From: a virus
DNA: 64,000 nucleotides
Reading direction: 5' to 3' (one strand)
Virus record (IMG/VR): IMGVR_UViG_3300037070_005035
Coordinates: 1-64,000 of that record
Position numbers and translations under genes: made by a program. Of this stretch, positions 8,202-15,875 are shown in pieces. Positions within the stretch are counted from its first letter, which is position 1, and each line of letters begins with the position of its first letter. The notes under the pieces are model-generated. The model saw only the letters and a program-made list of their open reading frames with translations. It made no database searches and was not told where the DNA came from.

Positions 8202-8396
8202 CTAGTTCGTTCCCGGTAACTTGAACTGCCCGACAACAAAGGCGAAAAATCCCGCCGCGACTCCTTTTTCAATTTCATCATAGGATGGGTCCGATGCTAA
8301 AAACATCAACACCGCGATCGCGCAGATTGTGATCACGGCCAATTCCACCAAGCGAGCCCACCACGGATTTGGCTTGACTATCTCATCCAGCTTCAT
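8202..8396 (-). CDS. Small membrane protein
   Basis: The start at 8396 follows a run of eight G residues at SD distance and gives 64 residues (MKLDEIVKPNPWWARLVE). There is one clear membrane segment (LAVITICAIAVLMFLA) and a second weaker hydrophobic stretch near the C-terminus. It could be a holin component; nothing specific proves this. Confidence 0.6.
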   Translation of the reverse strand: MKLDEIVKPNPWWARLVELAVITICAIAVLMFLASDPSYDEIEKGVAAGFFAFVVGQFKLPGTN

Positions 8397-8409
8397 TCGC
8401 CCCCCCCAT

Positions 8410-8658
8410 TCATTTTGCGTTTCTTGGGCCATCGTGCGTATCAATCCACCGCCCCAGCAAGATGAACATAAATGCGAAAATAGAAAGACAGACCGCCGAA
8501 TTCGGCGCCATGCCCTCTATATGCTCATCACCCCAACGATACAGTACCTGCAATTCCAGCAAGTAACCAATCCAGGTGGTAAGGCAAATCACCCATACCA
8601 CGACACTGCCGAAATATAAAACGCCAACAGTGAATTTACGCATGCCCCGACTTACCAT
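8410..8658 (-). CDS. Two-helix membrane protein
   Basis: Up to 82 residues with two membrane segments (VGVLYFGSVVVWVICL and VCLSIFAFMFILLG) joined by an acidic loop. The start may be 8658, overlapping the previous stop, or the ATG at 8643, which is 1 base after GGGG. It is the second of three adjacent small membrane proteins that may form a holin-type lysis unit. Confidence 0.55.
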   Translation of the reverse strand: MVSRGMRKFTVGVLYFGSVVVWVICLTTWIGYLLELQVLYRWGDEHIEGMAPNSAVCLSIFAFMFILLGRWIDTHDGPRNAK

Positions 8659-8879
8659 TTAACAATTGGATGCCCCACAAACGCGAGTAGCACATTGATT
8701 ATCAAGAGCACAGCACCTACGACTAAAATAACCCGCACAACCTTGTTGAAAGGCTCCGGCAGCTTCAAGTAGTCGCACAACCAGAATAACAATCCGAAGA
8801 TCAATCCAAAAATAATCAGGTAGACAATGGTGTGGACGATCGCGGCGCCTTCGATTTGTAGCAGCAGCATGGATATCAC
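8652..8879 (-). CDS. Two-helix membrane protein, holin-like
   Basis: A 75-residue protein: a short N-terminus, a membrane helix (YLIIFGLIFGLLFWLCDYL), the loop KLPEPFNKVVRV, and a second helix (ILVVGAVLLIINVLLAFVG). The D-Y-L-x-L-P-E-P-F-N-K loop between two helices is a pattern I recall from many phage membrane proteins, often near lysis genes. Its ATG overlaps the end of the gene upstream. Confidence 0.6.
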   Translation of the reverse strand: MISMLLLQIEGAAIVHTIVYLIIFGLIFGLLFWLCDYLKLPEPFNKVVRVILVVGAVLLIINVLLAFVGHPIVKW

Positions 8880-9229
8880 GATTTCCCCTGAAAGTAGTTC
8901 AAGACAATTTGAATCAAGGCTTGCACGACAAAATCCATCCGTGGTATGAAGTCCCCACCGCCAATTGATCTTGCCGCTTCTCTCGTGGGCATCTCTTTAG
9001 CTAGAAACTCGTCAATCGTCTTGGATAGCGCCGGGTCCGCGTCAACCTCGGTCTCCAGGCCACGACTCCCGAATACCATACCACCATGGCCTGACGAAAG
9101 TGCCAGCCAGCCGCCAGCAACATACTGTGCATGAGGCAAGGCTTCAGCAGTCAGCAACTTGCCTTGGCGCCACAGTGGGAACAGGTCATTCCGCAAGCAG
9201 TCTAGGATTTCTGGATAAGTCAGATTCAT
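8876..9229 (-). CDS. Hypothetical protein
   Basis: The ATG at 9229 gives 117 residues (MNLTYPEILDCLRNDLFPLW...FVVQALIQIVLNYFQGKS). The longer frame to 9307 lacks an SD. The middle contains AGGWLALSSGHGGMVFG and a helical acidic segment; the C-terminus is hydrophobic and helical. The family is not recognised. The oppositely oriented HNH gene begins about 100 bases upstream. Confidence 0.5.
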   Translation of the reverse strand: MNLTYPEILDCLRNDLFPLWRQGKLLTAEALPHAQYVAGGWLALSSGHGGMVFGSRGLETEVDADPALSKTIDEFLAKEMPTREAARSIGGGDFIPRMDFVVQALIQIVLNYFQGKS

Positions 9230-9334
9230 TGGATTCTCTCTGATTGATGTCGTGATATAATGGGCGAACCAAACGGGCGTTGAAGCACCCGTTGGTTCTG
9301 ACCACAACTGTCCTTGAAACGGAAGGAGCTTGTC

Positions 9335-9826
9335 ATGGCTAAGCGCCAGTCTAACAAAAGTCGCGCTGACTCACTTGCAAAGCGATTCAAGAAACGCACA
9401 TCAGACTCGCATTCAAACAATGGATGCATAATATGGCTTGGATGCTCGGACGGAAGATACGGAAAAATCAACGACAACGCCACTCGCAAAATGCTTTACG
9501 CCCATAGGGTGGCCTACGAATTGAAGTTCGGACCAATTCCAGACGGAATGCATGTTCTTCATAAATGCGACGTCCCGCTGTGCGTGAATCCAGATCATTT
9601 GTTTTTAGGAACCAACGACGATAATCATGCGGATTGCGTTACAAAAAATCGGCAATCAAAAGGCGAACATCGACCTAATTCAAAACTAACTGATCTGATT
9701 GTTGCGGAGATGCGAAAGCGACATTACGTGAACAAGGAAACAATTCGGTCTTTGGCAAGTGAATTTGGAGTCTGTCAGCAAACTGCGGAAAAGGCGATTT
9801 ATGGACAAACATGGAAGCATGTCTAA
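9335..9826 (+). CDS. HNH homing endonuclease with HTH tail
   Basis: The start at 9335 has GGAAGGAG about 7 bases upstream and gives 163 residues. The HNH_3-type core is clear: AHRVAYELKFGPIPDGM, VLHKCDVPLCVNPDHL and FLGTNDDN. The C-terminal part (SKLTDLIVAEM..., RSLASEFGVCQQTAEKAI) is a helix-turn-helix like those on free-standing homing endonucleases. Such enzymes nick or cut DNA at a target and spread into it. It is the only plus-strand gene in the left half and its stop overlaps the end of the peptidase gene, as expected of a mobile insertion. Confidence 0.88.
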   Translation: MAKRQSNKSRADSLAKRFKKRTSDSHSNNGCIIWLGCSDGRYGKINDNATRKMLYAHRVAYELKFGPIPDGMHVLHKCDVPLCVNPDHLFLGTNDDNHADCVTKNRQSKGEHRPNSKLTDLIVAEMRKRHYVNKETIRSLASEFGVCQQTAEKAIYGQTWKHV

Positions 9827-11100
9827 ACGAGTGGCTTAGGGACAATGTTGTACACTCCGCTGCTCCCCACCTTTGGGATGACTATGTAGTAGTTTTGGTC
9901 TATCTTTAATTCACCACGAATCGCTATCTTGGCTCCTACTTGCTCCGCGTACAAGTCACCGGAGATGTTAACGCCGGGAGCGGGCGTTGGCCCTACGGCG
10001 GCAAATCCAACTGCCCAAGGCAGCCACGAATAATCAAGGCTAGCGTGTCGCACTATTTGCGATGCGGTCCAGACCCATGTCCCTTGTGGTTTTTCGCCAT
10101 ACAAATGTCGCGGCCAATACTCGTCAGCGCATTCACCCTTCCACCCCGCGCCCCATGTCTGTCCCATCAGCACGATACTGTCATCATCACCAATGACTGT
10201 TCCCACTTTATCCCTAAACCACTTCTTGCCTTCATCGCTATCGTCGCAGCCGACAAGGCTTTGCATGTGCGGGCCAACAGGCCCAACCACAAATGGTTTA
10301 CTGCTGCCACTTGTTTTGGTGCCACTCGTATGCAACACGCCGCCAGCCGCACAAAGCTTTCGAATTTCTTTTACTCCACCCTGGAATTTCGTAATCGCCC
10401 CGTCCGCGTAAGCATGGTGGGCGGCGGTGTATTCCTTTATCCAACTCGGAATGCCAGTCCTGCACCACTGGCGGGCGACAATCCGTTCGTTCTCATCGTC
10501 GTCAGTAAAGTCGATTGAGTTACTAGCCAGGTCGTACTTGATTCGGAAAGCAACGCCAACCCTGCGGGCCACCGTAGCAATTCCCGAGCCACTCCAACCG
10601 TCCGAACAATAGCCGCGATCGGCGTATTTATACCAAGCGCTGCAATGCTTAAACGTTTCTGGTTTATCGCCCCTAGCCGCCAGGGCTTCGGGGTGCGCCG
10701 CACGCCACCCAAATAGGGCAGTTTCGTGTTCACCACAAGAGGCATCAACACATGACCCAAAATCTTGCGCGTTGGAAAAAGGCTTTATTCCCTTGCCGTC
10801 CCACAACTCCAACGCATGCCTAAAATTCGCACTGCACTTACCAATCCCATCATCCGCCAACAGCGGGGCCACATCGCCAAATAGCTTGATCCGGCCAGGG
10901 GTGTCATGCAGGAATTCGTCGGCTGTGAATTTAGCCGCGCGCCGGGACCACTCCGGATGTTCTTCGGTGTCCTGGAAAGCCCCGATGAAGTTCGATTTGT
11001 AGCAAGACTCCAGCAGCTCGGCCGAGTCGCCGTTGCCATTGGCAAACGCGATGTCGAAACGGTTGGATTCCGGGATTATATCAGCAAGGAAATTACTCAC
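9823..11100 (-). CDS. Papain-like (C1-type) cysteine peptidase
   Basis: A 425-residue protein. NAQDFGSCVDAS carries Q112 and C117 in the papain arrangement (oxyanion Gln five residues before the nucleophile). GPVGPHMQ holds candidate H278, and MGQTWGAGW at 312-320 matches the papain NSWG motif with Gln for Asn. The C-terminal 60 residues form a separate beta-rich domain. No signal peptide is visible. Papain-like enzymes occur in some phages, where they may cut peptide cross-links or virion proteins; a lysin role is suggested by the membrane proteins downstream, but not shown. The start overlaps the preceding stop. Confidence 0.7.
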   Translation of the reverse strand: MSNFLADIIPESNRFDIAFANGNGDSAELLESCYKSNFIGAFQDTEEHPEWSRRAAKFTADEFLHDTPGRIKLFGDVAPLLADDGIGKCSANFRHALELWDGKGIKPFSNAQDFGSCVDASCGEHETALFGWRAAHPEALAARGDKPETFKHCSAWYKYADRGYCSDGWSGSGIATVARRVGVAFRIKYDLASNSIDFTDDDENERIVARQWCRTGIPSWIKEYTAAHHAYADGAITKFQGGVKEIRKLCAAGGVLHTSGTKTSGSSKPFVVGPVGPHMQSLVGCDDSDEGKKWFRDKVGTVIGDDDSIVLMGQTWGAGWKGECADEYWPRHLYGEKPQGTWVWTASQIVRHASLDYSWLPWAVGFAAVGPTPAPGVNISGDLYAEQVGAKIAIRGELKIDQNYYIVIPKVGSSGVYNIVPKPLV

Positions 11101-11804
11101 GGCTTCAGCCTCGCAATCAGCTCCAGGATGATCTTGATGATTTCCAGAATCATTGCCAGATCGATCGCCTGTACATCCGCAGGTACACTGGCTTCCAGTC
11201 CGTCCGAGACCTCAGTAAGAAGCTTCGCGTAATCCTGAACAGTCCCGCCCTCCTGGGCGACGGCTACCCACAGCGTGCTGATCGCATCACGGGTTGGCTG
11301 CCACGCCGACCGGGCTACTGACGAGGTCAGCAATAGATCCGCGCCCGTGCGGACGCCGAATAGCAACGCTTCCGGGCTCGTGATTTTCCCAGAGGCTACC
11401 TCTTTTGCCAAACCGTCGTAGAGTGCCGCTAGTTGCTGTGCATTCTTGGCTCGGTCGGGATCGGAGACGATCAGGGCCAGTCGCTGGACCGTCTTGGCCC
11501 TCTCCGTCAACTCGACCGGGCCTGGCGGAGGGTTTGGCGGGCCTGGCGGCTTTCCAACTTCGACCACTTGTGCCGGTACAACGGATGCCACGCCGTTCTT
11601 AATGGTCAGTACATAAGTTCCATCAGTCTCGTACAAGACCACCACGGCCTTGGATTCCGAGTAGGCCGCGGAATTGACGGACAGGGCGACTAGAACCGCC
11701 AGGGTTTGCCGTAACGATGATTTCCGAATGACCAGCAGAGGAAATAAAAGCAGGCCACCAGCCCCGTCACGAACCCGATCAAGAACACTCCGATCAGCGA
11801 CCAC
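11097..11804 (-). CDS. Secreted or membrane-attached helical protein
   Basis: A frame of up to 235 codons from a GTG at 11804. The first part overlaps another small gene in a different frame, so the real start is probably further in, near a hydrophobic segment (LAVLVALSVNSAAYS) that would act as signal peptide or anchor. A short beta part, a Pro-rich linker (PPGPPNPPPGP) and a helical domain of about 125 residues follow. Signal plus Pro linker beside a peptidase suggests a periplasmic or spanin-like part, which is speculative. Confidence 0.5.
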   Translation of the reverse strand: MVADRSVLDRVRDGAGGLLLFPLLVIRKSSLRQTLAVLVALSVNSAAYSESKAVVVLYETDGTYVLTIKNGVASVVPAQVVEVGKPPGPPNPPPGPVELTERAKTVQRLALIVSDPDRAKNAQQLAALYDGLAKEVASGKITSPEALLFGVRTGADLLLTSSVARSAWQPTRDAISTLWVAVAQEGGTVQDYAKLLTEVSDGLEASVPADVQAIDLAMILEIIKIILELIARLKP

Positions 11805-11806
11805 AT
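11690..11806 (-). CDS. 38-residue membrane peptide
   Basis: The ATG at 11806 has GGAAGG at good spacing. The product MWSLIGVFLIGFVTG... is one membrane helix followed by a basic tail ending KPWRF. It overlaps the N-terminal part of the next gene in another frame, as holin/spanin-type genes often do. Function unknown. Confidence 0.5.
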   Translation of the reverse strand: MWSLIGVFLIGFVTGLVACFYFLCWSFGNHRYGKPWRF

Positions 11807-11819
11807 GACACCTTCCTTT

Positions 11820-11891
11820 TCATTGCCGAAAGATAAGCAATCCAATCCACAGTAGCAGCAACACAATCAAAAGCAGCGAGGGCCAGGACAT
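11820..11891 (-). CDS. 23-residue hydrophobic peptide
   Basis: The frame from the ATG at 11891 encodes MSWPSLLLIVLLLLWIGLL and ends IFRQ, almost pure membrane helix. There is no clear SD. It stops 13 bases before the next small membrane gene. It may be real or a chance frame. Confidence 0.3.
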   Translation of the reverse strand: MSWPSLLLIVLLLLWIGLLIFRQ

Positions 11892-11927
11892 GGATATACA
11901 TATAATGGGTGGCCTTGCGCCACCAGA

Positions 11928-13637
11928 TCAATGCTCCGTTCTTGACAATTCATACCAAGTTGTTGTACGCAAAATAAATATCATCCCGCAATGTCCGCTC
12001 GGTGTGAAGTTAGTCCCGCCAGCCAACTGGATATCGGCAGTGGAGTCCACAATCGTATCGTCACTGTCCAGCAACACATACAGGATCTGACCCTCAACGC
12101 CATTGATGAACTTATCAACAGTCGTAGGACCGGACGCCATGGTAATAAAACTCTTGTTGCTGACATCCAGGTCGTTTGAGCCATCCGGTGTCTGGGCTGG
12201 ATTGTGTTCATGAACCACGGCATTGTGCAGATAGTTGCGATTTACTTCAGATCGCATTGTCTCCGCACCGCCAACAGAGATGCCAACTTGATCAGCCGCT
12301 GGAGAATAGACGCCAGTATTGGGATCGCCATTAAAAGACACTGACGGCGAACCGACTGTACCCAGATGAAGAGTGCTGATTCGGTTATTCGTCATTGCTA
12401 GTGTCGTCGTGGCGATGTGATTGCCTAGGTTGTCGGCGCCGCCGACCTGCTCACGCCACACCGAACCATCAAGTGCGAACAACCGCACGGCCGGACCAGC
12501 AATATTGGCACCGCTGATTGTCGCGATCGTCGCCCCATTATTGACCTGATGAGTACTGGCGATCAAAACGGTCAACTCCTGCCCTTCCACACCGCCCGTG
12601 AAGTTGGTGATCGCCGTCGTCCCGCCCGTCTTCACTCGCACCGAGCCCTGTGTGCTGGGTGTCGCGCTGTTGGCCATCGTGATCCAACGGAAGCCACCCA
12701 TTCGCATCCAGGCCGACCAACTAGTTCCGTTGTGATTTCGCTGAGCGGTCATCATGACGTCGTTGGGACCATCAATTAGCTCCGCTTGCTGAAGTATGTT
12801 ATTCGTCGATCCATTACTTTCCGCACGCACGGTAAGCCATACCGTATCGTCGATCAGCGTGTCAGGCTGATTGGAAAACCAGCTTGGACCATTGGCGATA
12901 TTGTCGGCGGTAATCTCGAATCGGCCGGGAGTTAAATACGAATCCAAGGTAATGGTGGCGGATAGATCATGGATCAAATTTCCGCCAGGACCTTGTTCCA
13001 TCCAGACCGTGCCATCCCGCACGAAGGCGCGCAGACCAGGACCATTGATAGCTGCCCCATTCGTGGTGGCAATTGTGGCATTGTTGGCAATGGACTGACC
13101 AGCCGTAAGATCCACATACAGTAACTGCCCGTCGACACCGCCATTGAAATTCGTGACCTGGGTTGCACCTCCAAGCTTGACAGTAGTCAAACCCGCAACA
13201 CTGGGCGTTGCTCCGTCGGGTAGCGTGGTCCAGGTAAAATCGATCGCTTGAGTACCCATCTGAAGAGTTGTGGTGGCGATGTGGTTGCCGAGATTGTCCG
13301 CACCGCCAGAGGTAACTGGTACCCAGCCGGTAGCAGCCGCCCCAGTTTCCTTCAGGTAGAGAATGGTTCCCGCAACACCGTCCGTTCGCATGTAGACCGA
13401 ACCAACTGGTGCAGTGACCACAGTTTCCGGCGACCCCGTCCCCGCTGCGATCGTCGCACTGACGCCGTCGATCTGAACCACTCGGCCATTGGTATCGACC
13501 TTCATCAGATCCACGCCAGCCAGCGTTCGAATTGTGTAGGACGTGCCGCGATCCTCCAGGCGAAACCCAGTGCCGTGGTAAACGGACACGGCGCCCAGCG
13601 ACGCAATAACAGCAAAAAACAGCAGCCAGCGTTTCAT
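11928..13637 (-). CDS. Fibre protein with N-terminal signal-like segment
   Basis: A 569-residue protein. It starts MKRWLLFFAVIASLGAVSVY, a signal-like hydrophobic N-terminus shared with the next gene upstream. The body is Gly/Thr/Asn-rich beta structure with internal repeats: GGADNLGNHIATTTLxM occurs twice, and NGGVDGQ/NGVEGQ occurs three times. This is typical of trimeric fibres. It lies 1 base after the stop of the tailspike-like gene. A signal sequence on a phage fibre is unusual. It may instead be a membrane-proximal anchor or mark a protein displayed by the lysogen. Confidence 0.65.
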   Translation of the reverse strand: MKRWLLFFAVIASLGAVSVYHGTGFRLEDRGTSYTIRTLAGVDLMKVDTNGRVVQIDGVSATIAAGTGSPETVVTAPVGSVYMRTDGVAGTILYLKETGAAATGWVPVTSGGADNLGNHIATTTLQMGTQAIDFTWTTLPDGATPSVAGLTTVKLGGATQVTNFNGGVDGQLLYVDLTAGQSIANNATIATTNGAAINGPGLRAFVRDGTVWMEQGPGGNLIHDLSATITLDSYLTPGRFEITADNIANGPSWFSNQPDTLIDDTVWLTVRAESNGSTNNILQQAELIDGPNDVMMTAQRNHNGTSWSAWMRMGGFRWITMANSATPSTQGSVRVKTGGTTAITNFTGGVEGQELTVLIASTHQVNNGATIATISGANIAGPAVRLFALDGSVWREQVGGADNLGNHIATTTLAMTNNRISTLHLGTVGSPSVSFNGDPNTGVYSPAADQVGISVGGAETMRSEVNRNYLHNAVVHEHNPAQTPDGSNDLDVSNKSFITMASGPTTVDKFINGVEGQILYVLLDSDDTIVDSTADIQLAGGTNFTPSGHCGMIFILRTTTWYELSRTEH

Positions 13638-13638
13638 A

Positions 13639-15870
13639 TCAAAATTCCAGATAGTAAATTCTCAACCGCAAGTCATCCTCGACCTGCCCGATGCCATTAT
13701 CGGCCCGCCAGACTTCCAGGTAATCGCCAGCCGAGTACCAAGACTTCTCGCCGCGAATGTTATCGAAACCGGTGAAGGGAGCCGTACCGGCATCGGCCGT
13801 GAATGCGACCGCTCCGAATGCTACATCGTCCGGCGAGATCAATCCCTCGCAGGTGAAGTAATCAGTATTGGCAGTACGTGCCGCATAGGTCTGTACCGGC
13901 AGGATCGTAATGCTGGTTTTGACTGTCGCCACGTCACGACGAACGATGTAAACGTTGTTGTTCGTGGCGTCGTTCTGAAAACCCTTGTGAACGAATTCGT
14001 ATCGTGGAATGTAGCGACGGGTGGGAACCCTCCAGCGAAAGATCAATGGCGAGGCACTGGCAATATCAGATTCGTCACCAACGATGCGGAGTTCCTCCGA
14101 TTTCAGCCAGCGCGGCGTTGGAATGCCAGGTGTGCCGGTTGGTGCGGCGGCAGATAGAATCTCTTGATCAGCAGCGACTGGACCAGGCAGCTTGGAATCA
14201 GCCGACCAGTTGTAGATCTTCAGTCCAGATATTTCATCAATGCCAGCATGATCAAATACATCCATGGCGCGGCTGAAATCGGTACTAATCGGATTGTCAC
14301 AGGGATTATCAAGCAGCAGGTTCTGTATTCGAAATCCAGTTAAAGAATGAGTCGCCGCGGACGGAAACTCAGACTTGATGATGAACCCGCCGCCCAGGTC
14401 CCTGATTTGAACATTGCGAATCGTGACATTCCTTACATCCGACTGTCCGGCGTCCGGCGTGTCCTCGACAATTCGCAGCCCTTGCTGAATGTGTCGTCCG
14501 TCAGTGGCGGGAGCGCCGTTGATTCCATTCTTCGCATCGTCCATCACGATGTCATGAATGTCGATATCCTGGATCGTGTTGGTGAACCCTACTTCGTCAA
14601 AGGATTGAATCTGCATGAACGAAGAACCGGACGCGGCGCCATTTAACTGGCGAGCGGAGATAATGCCATTACCAACACTAACCTTGCGCAGTGTCGAGTT
14701 CTTGCGGGCAGTCAACCAAATCAAATGATCCGCACCTACCTTAGTTGGATCACTGGTACGAAATGTAAATCCATTCACCGTGATGTTCTCGATTGTACCG
14801 CCCAGATAAGCTGGATCGGTCGCACTGTAGCCCGCCTTGAAAAACACTAAGCTGTTGCAGTTTTCAGCAATCAGATTGGTCATCGTCACGTTGCGAATAA
14901 AGCCTGTGATCTGAGAGCCCAGGGTGAGACCGGCAAATGATCCTTTGACATAGATATTGCTCAGCCGCCAGTTCTCGCAATCACCACCGGTCGTTGACTT
15001 TAAGGCAATGCCGTCATCGTCCTGTGCGTAATCCAAGTACCAACTATCACAGTCGATATTCTTTCCGATTAATAGCACGCCGGCACTACCAGACAACGGG
15101 CTAAAGTAGAAATTCCGGAGCACGCAACGATTGGCGTTGATCACCCGAATCGCATTCTCGCCGTCAATGTCAGCCGGCTCGAAAGTCGGCCCTGGATCTG
15201 GAACTGTGAACCGGAGATTCTCCAAGAGACAGTCAGATCCCGACAGTGACTGGATACCGTGGTATCCCAAACCATCAATCAAAGCCTCATCCGTGCGATG
15301 CATTGTCAAATTACGAACGACGCAGTTATTGTTCGGAACATTGACATGCACGTTCTCGAATGTCGAACCCTGGCCGTCAAGTGTGACGTTCGCTGGAATC
15401 GTGATCACCGCGTGTCCGCAGTCATATATTCCACGCGGACAGATCACCAGTCCGCCGCCAAGATTTCCAATAGCAGTCAGGGCTGCTTGGATTTCCTGGG
15501 ACTGATCGCCGCTTCCATCAGGCACCGCGTTAAACCACTGGATGTTGGCATACGATTTGTCGGCGGCAAACAATCGAGCATTGGCGCCGCCGGGCGCGGC
15601 ATATAAAAACCCGTTATCAGCCGTGCCGCCCAACCCCGCCGAATAGATCAACACCTGGCCACTGCCATCGCCAACTGTATGAGCTGTCGACCGACGCAGG
15701 GTAACAAGCTTCTCGCCTTCTCTTAAATTAGTCAGTGCCATCAGTGTGGCGGATTCAGCGTTGGCCACCGTGCGATACCTGCCGTCAACAGCCTGTCCGC
15801 TGACTGGCAGCGGCTGCGCGTAGGCAGTCCCGGAAAAGAGCAAAGCAAATAAGATCAGCCAGCGTTTCAT
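13639..15870 (-). CDS. Tailspike-like beta-helix protein, GH28-like motif
   Basis: A 743-residue protein. Residues 1-19 (MKRWLILFALLFSGTAYAQ) form a clear signal peptide. FNAVPDGSGDQSQEIQAAL at 113-131 is the pectate-lyase-3/tailspike head signature. A long right-handed beta-helix follows to about residue 560, and YAQDDDGIALKS near 282-292 resembles the catalytic Asp motif of glycoside hydrolase family 28. A C-terminal domain of about 150 residues is beta-rich. The likely role is binding and perhaps cleavage of a host surface polysaccharide. The signal peptide, shared with the adjacent gene, is odd for a virion protein. Confidence 0.75.
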   Translation of the reverse strand: MKRWLILFALLFSGTAYAQPLPVSGQAVDGRYRTVANAESATLMALTNLREGEKLVTLRRSTAHTVGDGSGQVLIYSAGLGGTADNGFLYAAPGGANARLFAADKSYANIQWFNAVPDGSGDQSQEIQAALTAIGNLGGGLVICPRGIYDCGHAVITIPANVTLDGQGSTFENVHVNVPNNNCVVRNLTMHRTDEALIDGLGYHGIQSLSGSDCLLENLRFTVPDPGPTFEPADIDGENAIRVINANRCVLRNFYFSPLSGSAGVLLIGKNIDCDSWYLDYAQDDDGIALKSTTGGDCENWRLSNIYVKGSFAGLTLGSQITGFIRNVTMTNLIAENCNSLVFFKAGYSATDPAYLGGTIENITVNGFTFRTSDPTKVGADHLIWLTARKNSTLRKVSVGNGIISARQLNGAASGSSFMQIQSFDEVGFTNTIQDIDIHDIVMDDAKNGINGAPATDGRHIQQGLRIVEDTPDAGQSDVRNVTIRNVQIRDLGGGFIIKSEFPSAATHSLTGFRIQNLLLDNPCDNPISTDFSRAMDVFDHAGIDEISGLKIYNWSADSKLPGPVAADQEILSAAAPTGTPGIPTPRWLKSEELRIVGDESDIASASPLIFRWRVPTRRYIPRYEFVHKGFQNDATNNNVYIVRRDVATVKTSITILPVQTYAARTANTDYFTCEGLISPDDVAFGAVAFTADAGTAPFTGFDNIRGEKSWYSAGDYLEVWRADNGIGQVEDDLRLRIYYLEF

Positions 15871-15875
15871 ATCTA

